Origin: Volutella citrinella
Taxonomy: Eukaryota > Ascomycota > Sordariomycetes > Hypocreales > Nectriaceae
Reading direction: 5' to 3'
Length of the DNA: 64,000 nt
Assembly (NCBI GenBank): GCA_034401135.1
Contig: JAWZSP010000001.1
Location: 1,488,001 to 1,552,000, forward strand
The translations under genes and the position numbers were made by a program. The notes beneath the pieces were generated by a model. It saw only the letters and a program-made list of their open reading frames with translations, was not told the origin of the DNA and searched no databases. Shown piece by piece: positions 54,987 to 64,000 of the stretch (positions are counted from its first letter, which is position 1; each line of letters opens with the position of its first letter).

Positions 54987-57900
54987 AGTCGGCCGCTCGA
55001 GTCGAGTCAGTCGATTCAGTTGATCAGCATGCAGAGATGCGAGGTGATATCCAAACCATGATGCCTTGCGTGGGTAGGGGTTGTAATATCCGAAGCACCC
55101 GGACGACCAACGAGGTGAGGCAAAACGAAAACGTTGGAGTCTACGCCGCAACATCCCGCACAAATTCCCCTCTTTCTTACTTCAAACAGCAAGAGTAGCA
55201 GTTGATGCGATGCAGATGCAGATGGAATGAATCCAGCTAGCAGATGGCGGTCACGAGAGCGGCGGAAGGGAAATGAGCGTTGCCGTTCGCTTAAGCAGTG
55301 TGGCGAGGAGTTGGCAACCCACGGGTGTTGCGCCTCGAGACGTGAGTGGTCAGCTGGACTGGGAGTTGAGCCACCCCGGCACCAGCGTGTTAGAGACAGA
55401 GATCGGGCCAGGGTCGGCCGCCCGGCCACAGTGGGATCTCGCAACAGAGGCTGGGCCCTCTGCAAATGAAGCATCGTAGGCGACTGCAAAGCGACGATGC
55501 GGCGGAGAATGGTGGCGCCACAAGATCGGTGGTGCTACAGTTGGGGCCATGATTGAGCAAAGAGATGGCTGAATAGGGCCAGATACATCGGAGTTGGTGT
55601 GTGGGAGGTGGTTCCGCTGAGCCCAGCAAATGAGCAGTTTACAATGCACAATCAATCAACTGAATCCGCCGCCCCCATTTTGCAGCGCATCTTCCCCAGG
55701 GGGCAGTCTTGAATCGAGGCACGTCCCACCGCGATAGCTGGCCCGATGGAGGAGCACCACTGTTGGTTCTACTTGCGACAAGGTGCGGCGGCTAGTCCCG
55801 CGGGCCGCTCAGACGGGGTCTCGGAGTATGGGTGCGCCGCGGATGGTGCGGTGCCCTAAGGGTATTTGGCGAGGTTAATAAACTGGAGTTGATCGTTAGT
55901 CATGCTGAGAAAAGGTAGGCCGGAGCAGATCCCATGGTGGTGTCGCTGGGAGTCGGCCGTCGCTACGGAGCCGAGAGGCGAGAGCATTGTCGAGGCCACT
56001 CGCGCGCGTGTTTCATCCACGCATCATATTGGGGGGGGGGCACGTTGTCCTCCCTGCGACCTCTCTTTGGGAGCCACAGGCGAGGCAAGGCCACTCAAGG
56101 CCAAAAATGGCACAAGAGGATGCATGCCAAGCGCCAATCCAGCAAGGCTGCGGCCCAGGGGTGCAGCAGGTTGCAGAAGGAGCGGGTTGCCGATGAGATG
56201 GATGGTTTGCTGACAGGGTTGGAGAGGGCAGGAATGCTGTTGAGTGAACGACCACCGCATGTAGAGATCTAGACGAGATTCTCCAATAACTCCACGCTAG
56301 ACGAAGTCGTTGGGTTAATCCTGTTTGGCCCGTCCCATGATTTCCATCCCTCGTCGCTGTCAACCAGGGTTGTGGATAAGGTCAGACTTGGCGAGTACGG
56401 GGAATGATGCGGCGCGATGTATGGGGCGGTTTTAAGCTGGTGTCACGCAAGAGAGGACAAAGAGCCCCTGCGCCCTGAGAAGTGAAATCACGCAACACGG
56501 CCCGGCCAAGCATGGGAGGGGTTGCTGGTAATTATGGGCAGGGATTGTGTTGTAGTACGTAGTTGGTTCTTGGCAGTGATAGAAGAGCAACAGCGGTTTG
56601 CAAGCCTCTTTGATGACTTGGTTCTGTCCAGGTTGCGATACCTGATGGGCTAGGTGGGGTGAATGGGAGCCGAGTCCACCAAAGTGACTGGTAGCTAATC
56701 AGATTCAAGCTAGCTGGATGGATGGGCGGGGAAGCGGTCAACGCAAGTTGTCTGTCGCTTGTTCTCTTGTTCAGAACCGGTTGTGTCGGTCTTTGCGCTA
56801 CTCTCATACAGTCAAGCGCAGTTGCGAAGTTGGTTGCGAGGTGGGCTGTGCGTCCAGTTGAGCAAAGGCATCCAATAGGTTAGAAAGGTGGAAAGTTGTG
56901 AATGCAATCTTGTGGGGGCTGGCCAGAGCCAGAGAAGGAGAAACGCAGAAAGTCTGGCTGGTGGTGGGGAGGAAGGTGCACAGCCAGAGAGCGCAAGGGT
57001 TGCGGTTCCACTAACGGCACATACCGTTGCTGCGGGCGTGCTCCAGCAACAGACTCCAGCGGGCTCCAGCGGGCTCCAGGAGGCTCGCGGGCCAATCCTC
57101 CAGATTACAGGACGGGAGCCTCTGATTCTGCGGCAACGTCTGCTGCACGGAGCACCTCCCCTGAGAGGGCAGTCGTGGTCTCTGGGACAGTCACTGCCCG
57201 GCCAGCGGCGTCTTGGTCTCGGCCGGGTCGAACCTCCATGATGAGAGTAGCGCGCCCGCAGCAGCCATACCATTACAATCGCAGCAGTCCAGTGCCGTGC
57301 CGTGCAGACCGAACGAACGGGCGTCGTACGGATAATTAAGCCCCCTGCGCTCTGCCATGGAAAACTCCGTCAAAGACTCAAAATGCCAAGGCCGACCATT
57401 CCTAAATCAAATGCCCGACAAAGGAGCCACACGTCAACAGGGCACGGCTGGGCAAGGATCCGCATGCGCGCGAGAGAGTGTGGTGGTGCGAAGACAGTGA
57501 GGCAAGGGGCGGATTGGAAGCAGGGCGCTCGTGGGCGTCTTGCAGGCTCGCCAGGGGCACGTCAGGGCAATGCCAGGGTGCGAGCAGGCTGTCCATGGTC
57601 CAGGGCAGAGGACTAGGGCGAGTGCGGGCCGCTGGCAACCCAAGAGGACATCCCAGGCCGTGGAAGTGGACATGGGCATCCGCATCCAGCAGTCCATAAG
57701 GTCGAGGGCACGAGGAGAGACCCTTGGATGCCATGCGCTCATTGAGCTTCTGCGAGCCCACAATGGGGTAGTTCCTGCGTCCCATGTGCTCTCCGCCAAG
57801 CTCTCCCCTCTCCCGGTTGCTCGCAAGGCACAATTTCCTTTTGGATATCCATCCTGCCCCAGCGAATGGAGTTGGGATATCCAACGTGGGACCTTACATA

Positions 57901-59394
57901 CCGTCAGTAGAGTCTCTGCCATAATTAACGCCCAGACTCCAGTGGGACCCTCCGGCAGGCCGGGGTACCTATTGTACGGGGGCCAACGCCTGCTGGTGCC
58001 CCTCCACTCCGAGTCTCCAACACTCACACTCGGGGCCACCTTGAGCAGAGTCCCGCAATACGGCCCGAGCGCCAGCCACCGTTGCAGGTAGCACACGATA
58101 GCACCCTGAGAATTCGAGGATCAGATCCGCCGTGCTGGGAATCTGTGTCAGCCATCCGCCCGCCCTCTCCCAACCGCCTAGTCCTCAGCCAAGCCCAAGG
58201 GCCGCCGCACAGGTGGCGGTGCACCACCAACCGCCACCAACCGATTGCCATGAAGGAACCGAAGAAGGCCAGCAATAGGGTCGGATCCCACAACTCACAG
58301 GAACGAGCTAAGCTTGCCGACTCGGTGCGTAGTCGCGCGGCAAGATGGCACTGCCACAGCGTGACCTCTGAGGATCTACTAATACACGTCTTGCCAAAAT
58401 CGGCCGGGCGGTTATTCTGCTGCCTGGTGGTCGGTGGCTAGGCGAGGTAGGGCAGGTCAGGAATATGCAACCCAAGAGCAGGCGAGTCTAGCGAGCCACA
58501 CGCAATAACGACGGCAGCCAGACAGACGGCCAAACAAGGCAGGCAGGCAAAGCCAGTGCAGACAAGACTCGTAGCCCCCCTGGTGTGGCGGCTTGCCTGC
58601 TCGATTCGACGACTCTTGATTGACACAGGCTAGGGATATAGGGATCGCTGTTTGCTGGGGCATGGGTTGAACAGACATGGTGTGAGTGCGCATCATTCTC
58701 GAGCTTGGCAAGCAAGGACCCTGCTCGTCCTTTTGGAAGGGACGAGGGGGCAAGTTGCAATTGCGACATTGGAACTTGCCAGGTCCTCGCCCGCACATAC
58801 TACTACTATGTACTAGGAATTGGCAGTTGCCATTATAGTCCCCACGGACACGGCCAGAGTCCGTCTCCTCCTCTCAGCAGGCAGTAGAGAACTGGAGCCA
58901 GAACTCGTGCTATCCTGTCCTGTCCTGTCCGACCGGTCTGTCCTGCACGCAGGTGGATCGACCAGGCTGGTTGCGCAGGTACCTGACCTATATTCGGCGG
59001 TGTGCATGTCTCGGGTGCAACTGCCTCTCTCTATCTTTCCCAACCATCTCCCTCTCTGCAGCAGGCGCGTGCCTGAGTACCCTTTTAGAAACTGCTCTGC
59101 CACTGCCTGCTTGTGTTCCTGCGGCCGCACCGTCTTAGAACTTCCCCACCAACAACCAGCCTCTTCCTGCAAACCGTGCGCGGTCTGCTGCGCACATACT
59201 GAGACGGGATGAATCAATCAATGCGCTGTGGCAAAAGGGCAAGGTACCTTACCTTATTATTATTATTAGCAGATACGGGCTTGGTGAAGAGGGGCCCCCA
59301 TCCAGGACATCCACCTGAGCTGCAACAGCAACAGTCACATCACGAATGATGTTAGAACCCTCACGGCCTAGACTGGCGATAATCATCCATCCTC

Positions 59395-59419
59395 CCCCCA
59401 GTCCCAGTCCCAGTCCCAA
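59395..59419. repeat. (CCCAGT)n hexamer repeat
   Basis: Four units of CCCAGT ending in CCCAAA; non-coding. Confidence 0.85.
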
Positions 59420-60267
59420 AGCCTTGTCGGCCCATCGTCTACTAGGCTGCATCAGGAACTCTCAGCGCCATTGCCACTGATGCTAATACTGCAGCCCAGC
59501 TCTTGCCGATGTCCGCCACCGTGCCGCGCAAGGTGGTGGAATGTGCTGCGCCTGCACGTGGGCCCCCAGAGTTGGGAAGGAAGCTGGGAACTGCAATGCA
59601 AAAGATCTTGGCCAGGCCCATACCATGTTCCCTTCTCCAATGGCATCCATGCCATGCCATGCCCTACCCAGCAGCCCCCAACGGCTAGCCCCCAGCAAAG
59701 CCCAACGTCGCCTTTCCTTTCCTTTCGGAGAGCAACTGGGCGCTTGCTGGTGGCGCCGGTCATTAATTACTGCGGTACGTCTTCGGAAAAGCAGCTTTTC
59801 CTATCTGGACGGCGCCCTAGAGGTGCTTGAGCAATAACACAGCTATACGACGAGCGAAGCCAGGGCAGGGGGAGGGCCCTACTATCGCATCGAGCCCAAA
59901 CGTGCAGGGCACAGGCATTGGGATCGCCGCCAGTGCCCGTGGCCTGTTTCTGTCTACCTGGCTGGCCTTGGCTGGGCAAGCTACGTACCGCCGCCTCTCT
60001 GTTTCTCTTGTGTGACCGTGTTTCACCTGTTCCTCGCCCTCTCTTTAGGTGTGAAGCTCGGTCGTGGGGGCGCTGAGATGGGAGCGCAGGTGTGCTCGTG
60101 TGACTGGGAACCAAAGGCGGCCGGCAGCTGTCAAAAGAAAAATAACTGGTCGACATGACAAGCAGCGGGCCGGAGGCTTGCTCTTCTTGGTTTGGATGCC
60201 CGACGGTTGAACCGTTGGGTTTCGCTTAGCTGCGGAGCCAAGGCGCAGGACATTGATAGAACGGACC

Positions 60268-60291
60268 GAGAGAGAGAGAGAGAGAGAGAGA
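60268..60291. repeat. (GA)n dinucleotide tract
   Basis: Twelve GA units, about 720 bp upstream of the surface-protein start; a possible GAGA-type promoter element, but no other evidence. Confidence 0.9.
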
Positions 60292-61009
60292 CAGAGTCAC
60301 GCCTCTACGATGTCGACTGTCTTGCTGTCTCTGGTGGTGCCTCCAGTCTGTATCTCAGACAGGGGTGGAGGGCCCCCAGATAGGCTTCCAATGGCAGTGG
60401 ACCTCCCAAACACATGGTCGCCGCACATACCACGGCAGATACTCGATTTTCTTCTTTCGTCGACGATTGTGGAGGTGGTTCATCCGTCTCGTCCGAATCA
60501 AGGCCCCGGTCGCAGCGCTTGCATGGGTGCCAGGCGTTTGAAAACTCCCCACAACCCGAATCCTTCCAACCTCCCAGGGCTGACGATTGGCCCAATCACG
60601 CGTATCGCTGGTGGCCCGCCAGAGCATCAGAGTGCCCAGAGTGCCCCGAGGTGTCCATCGGCGTCGTAAAGTGAACGGGCACGCTGCTGCAATACCGATG
60701 GGGACGACCAAAATGGGCGGAGATGATGCCGGACCAGCTGGTTTGTTCCAGGTTCCCTCTCGCCTCGCTTCGCTCTCCCCGTCCTTTTCTTGACTGACCC
60801 TTCTCCGTCCCCGGACATTACATGCCATCCCCCCCTCCATCCATTCTATCCTACACTGTCCGTCCTCCCCTCTGCATACTAATAATACCCCGTCCCGCCA
60901 CTGCGTCGGTATCTGAGCCCGGAGAACTGGTCGACTTGGTCTTGGATCCGACGACGTCCCGCAGCCCAGTCATTGAATCGATCGCGCACCGTCGCCGCAG
61001 CCGTTCAAC

Positions 61010-62606
61010 ATGCGGCCTCTATCCTACATCCTAATATCCGCCCTCGTGACGGGGACGTGGGCCATTCCCGCCGACGACAACAAGAAGGATACCTCGACGA
61101 CAACGACGTCCCAGGAGAAGGAGCTCGTCATCCTCACGGTGGGCATCCAGGCCCTCACGACGACATTCAAGCCTCCGTCGTCATGCAATGAGCTCCGACT
61201 CACCCAGCTCGCCTCACCAGGTTACCAGATGTGGGTGAACGAGCCCGAGCCGGTGGCCGGGAGACACTACACGGACTGCTACCCGCCCGAGTTCATGAAC
61301 GGATACACCAGCCTCAAGGGCAAGTCCAGCTCAGTCGCGCCGCTCATGAGCCCGCTGGTGTGCCCCGACGGATGGCACACTGCCATGGAATACCCCAACG
61401 GCTACATTGCGTGTTGCGCCAGCGGCTACCAGCTCGCGCCGCCAAAGGTCACGACCGATGCGAAGCGCCCGGCGTACGGGGCCACCTGCTACAGCCCCTT
61501 CTCCAAGGGCCAGACGGTCACGGTCACGGCCTACGACGACAAGACGGTTACTGCCACTGTCGACTGGGTCGCCCAAGCCACGACGGACCAGGCTTATGGC
61601 CATGTAATTGAAGGGTTTGCTCTGGACAAGATGGCCAGCAGCGTGAGTGTTCCACCAGCAGCTCTAGTCTTACGGCTGCCGCACCAATGCACCTAATTAC
61701 CGAGCGCTAACACGGATGGCCCACTAGTCTTCACCGCGCACATCAACGTCAGCACAGAGTGTAAGTCTCCGACGCAGGAACGCGGCGGATCGGCGCACCC
61801 GATTCGCCCGCGGTTGTAGTCGCCCTAGAAATCTTCCAGAAATCTTGAAACTAACCAGACGCTTTCTACAGACTCGTGAAACTTCGTCATCAACCGCTGC
61901 TCCCGCTGCGGGCGGTGAGAACCAGGGCCTCTCGGGCGGCGCCATTGCCGGAGTCGTGATTGGCGTCCTGGCCGGAGTCGGGCTTGCGCTGGCCGCTGCC
62001 TTTTTGCTCTGGCGCCGACGCCGTGGATCGGGCAAGCAGCTGATCGGCGAGCTTGGCGGCAACCCTGTGGGCCGGGAGCTGGACGGCGGCCACGGCCACG
62101 GCAGCATCGCCGGGGGCGCCGTCGCGATGAAGGACACCAACAACTTCAGCCAGCACAGCTCGCCCGTGTCGAGCCACGCCGTGCCACAGCCGTACCAGTA
62201 CAGTGTCGAGGCGGCGGCGGGCCACACGACTGTCGTTGAGCAGCACCAGCAACAACAGCAGCAGCACCCATACCACCAACAGCAATCACAACAACACCAA
62301 CAGCAGCAGCATCAGCAGCGGGTGCCCGATCCATCGACCTACGGTGACCACGCGTCCACGGTCGTCGACAACGCCAGCTCCCTGCGCAAAATGTCCGAGT
62401 CTGTCATAAGCCCCGTGTCGCCCGGTACCACAAACACCGTAGCGCGCAACGCCAGCCTCGCGGGCATCCGCCGGGCTCACGCAAACGACACGCCGCTATA
62501 CGCCGAGCTCGAGGCCGGGTGGAACGGCCACGAGCTGCCCCCGACCGGGCCCCAGGCTCACGAGATGCCCACGAGCCCGTCACAGATTCACCCCAGCAAG
62601 CGATAA
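61010..62606 (+). CDS. Single-pass cell-surface (sensor-like) protein with Gln/His-rich tail
   Basis: Three exons, 61010-61642, 61728-61760 (33 nt) and 61872-62606; 466 aa. Residues 1-18 form a signal peptide (MRPLSYILISALVTGTWA). The ectodomain (about 20-210) contains paired cysteines (SSCNEL, TDCYPPEF, LVCPDGWHTA, YIACCASGYQL, GATCYSPF), a pattern seen in fungal surface proteins with the P-D-G-W...C-C-x-x-G-Y block. A Ser/Thr stem leads into a transmembrane helix (about 245-269) rich in small residues (AIAGVVIGVLAGVGLALAAA) ended by WRRRR, giving type I topology. The 190-residue cytoplasmic tail has a Gln/His-rich tract (about residues 343-375) and Ser-Pro sites. The layout is like Mid2/Wsc cell-wall sensors; actual function is unknown. 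CAG/CAA codons in the tail make length variation between strains likely. Confidence 0.88.
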
Positions 62607-64000
62607 TCCTCCACACCGTCTTCTCCTCGCTTACCATCACCGCCACCATCAATCACCATCAATCGCTATCAATCATCACCATCGTCATCATCATCATCAT
62701 CAATAGCACCACCACCAGCATTCTCATCCGCACCCTCACCCACATCATTACCATTATCGATTCCAGGTCTGGCTTAGGCAGTTTGGGTAGTTCGGCGGCT
62801 TGTTATGATTTCTCAGTCCCCCATGGAGTATACAGTTACCATTTTTTACCCAATAACCACTTTTTTTAACCATGTACCTCTACACTTCATATCCTTCGCT
62901 ATACAGCAGCATCCTTTTCGAGCAACGGGGGGGATCTCACTCTGCGAAACAAAATTTTTCGTCTTTGGGTAATAAAACTACTTTATCCTCTATCCATGAA
63001 ACCGGCCTTTCCTCCGTGATGATACGAAGTAATCGTAAAAAGTCCGCGCCCAGTAGAGGAGATTGGCCTTGCTCCGATCTACATGCGGCCACTCTAACAT
63101 CGCTTCCCCTTTTGCCACCGAGTGATTTGCCAGAAATTCAGGATCCGGATCCATAACCTCGTTGCCCCGGCCGTGCCTTTGCCCGGCTCTTTACTCACTC
63201 TTGACGGGTGCCGCGCGCTAAGAAATTGCGCATTCCCGGGGGGCGCCGGCCTCCTTAGTTTCAGATAAGTAGACCGTTGCCTCGCCCCCGGGCTATTTTC
63301 ATTTGTTTGCTTTCTTTTTCCACCACCCTTGGCAATTTGGGCTTTTTTTTCTCGCCATTCAGTGAGGCCTGGAGATGCACGACATGTCGATTTCCCACCC
63401 CTACAATCTAGATTAGCCTCAGGCGCTGCTGGATGCGTAGCCTGGGTGACAAAATGACAGTGTCCCATTGACGGATCCGGACCAACTTGACTATCTACCC
63501 CGACAATTACGAAGTCGCAGCGACAGGGCCTCAGCCTGCATGAACCTGTGCCAGACACTTGCGCGAGATGACACCATGCCCTCCCTCTCCTTTGGCTCCG
63601 AGTCATTTCACATGGCACCATGTCCCTCCAGATGGGTCCAGCCAAAATGACTCGGAGACGACTGATGCAACGGAAAGTAATTTCCAGGCCCAACCCCACC
63701 GTAGATCAGTATGCCAGCTTGAGACTTGATGGATTCAAAATAGCGTCAGTGCGGGTGCCACGGGCATTAAAACGTACGATATGGGGAAAACGAGGCTACA
63801 GTTGCGCTAAAGAGTGGATGCCCTACCCTAAAATTGAGAGACGTTTCGTCTGCGACCGTGAAACTACAGACTGGAAGGTCTTGGGGGGGGCTTGCAGTGC
63901 CTTGAATGCTCGAGAATGGTTCGTTGTGGCGGGTTGGCTACAGCTTACAATCAGCGACTTTTGAGCGTCTGAGGATTTCGAGACATGAAGGCGAAAAGTG
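62607..64000. other. 3' region of the surface-protein gene and unannotated right edge
   Basis: Starts with ACC/ATC-rich sequence including an (ATC)n tract at about 62684-62702. Frames at 63094-63699 and 63620-63964 are not recognisable and could be chance or parts of a gene extending past the window. Confidence 0.5.

Larger units (their letters stand above)
54987..61009. other. Gene-poor region of about 6 kb
   Basis: Left end is the regulator's 3' region, right end the promoter of the surface-protein gene. Frames on both strands (for example 56812-58096) overlap each other, lack motifs and have irregular codon use. Small tandem repeats: a G10 run at 56031-56040, CCAGCGGGCT units at 57055-57085, TCCTG units at 58913-58928, CCCAGT units at 59395-59419, CCATG units near 59645-59662, and a GA tract listed separately. 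No RNA gene or transposon seen. Confidence 0.5.

Noticed and set aside
57225..57240. GGTCGAACC, a reverse B-box-like word
   Set aside because: No paired T stem and no acceptor or anticodon stems around it.
56812..58096. Several frames of 100-220 codons on both strands
   Set aside because: They overlap each other, have Pro/Arg/Ser-rich irregular composition, no motifs and no convincing introns.

Overview
The window is nuclear DNA of a filamentous ascomycete (Pezizomycotina), most likely a Sordariomycete. The evidence is short introns (about 50-150 bp) with GTAAGT/GTATGT donors, CTAAC/CTGAC branch sites and YAG acceptors; GC-rich third codon positions in conserved genes; and fungal-only families (HET domain, Zn(II)2Cys6 regulator, GH125/Mug157 mannosidase, single-pass cell-surface sensor). 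I cannot name the species. Fourteen protein genes are supported with splice-resolved models, two more are weaker, two are broken, and there is one tRNA gene.

Left part (1-32 kb), housekeeping: a tRNA-Gln(CTG), two small orphan proteins, a secreted GH125 alpha-1,6-mannosidase with two GC-AG introns, a Hul5/UBE3C-like HECT ubiquitin ligase divergent from the poly(A)-binding protein gene PAB1 (A-rich leader, leader intron, acidic insert in RRM4), a conserved membrane protein overlapping a second frame on the same strand, a HET-domain protein, a universal stress protein with a long disordered N-terminus, mitochondrial ribosomal protein uS7m, and a 92-residue protein that looks like one lone dsRNA-binding-type domain.

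Middle (32.1-41.2 kb): about 9 kb without a gene I can support, with microsatellites.

Right part (41.2-55 kb), a carbohydrate/inositol module: a membrane alpha/beta hydrolase, an inositol-2-dehydrogenase-like Gfo/Idh/MocA oxidoreductase, an intact myo-inositol-type MFS transporter, a second MFS sugar transporter whose otherwise perfect frame carries two TAG codons, a 5'-truncated and frameshifted right-handed beta-helix protein, and a Zn2Cys6 regulator whose zinc cluster is assembled from four exons, two of them 14 and 11 nt long. A conserved block of about 105 bp lies both between the two transporters and in front of the regulator. The left copy contains an extra 38-bp tandem unit. Both copies carry a near-palindromic site, CCG-N4-CGG in the left copy, which is a layout typical of Zn2Cys6 dimers. 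The two copies flank exactly the two damaged genes.

The most interesting reading (inference) is a regulated uptake/oxidation cluster in partial decay, in which the two TAG codons could be CpA->TpA (RIP-type) mutations or could be recoded by fungal A-to-I mRNA editing (UAG to UGG). From 55 to 61 kb there is again no supportable gene. A Ser/Thr-rich transmembrane surface protein with a Gln/His-rich cytoplasmic tail closes the annotated part.
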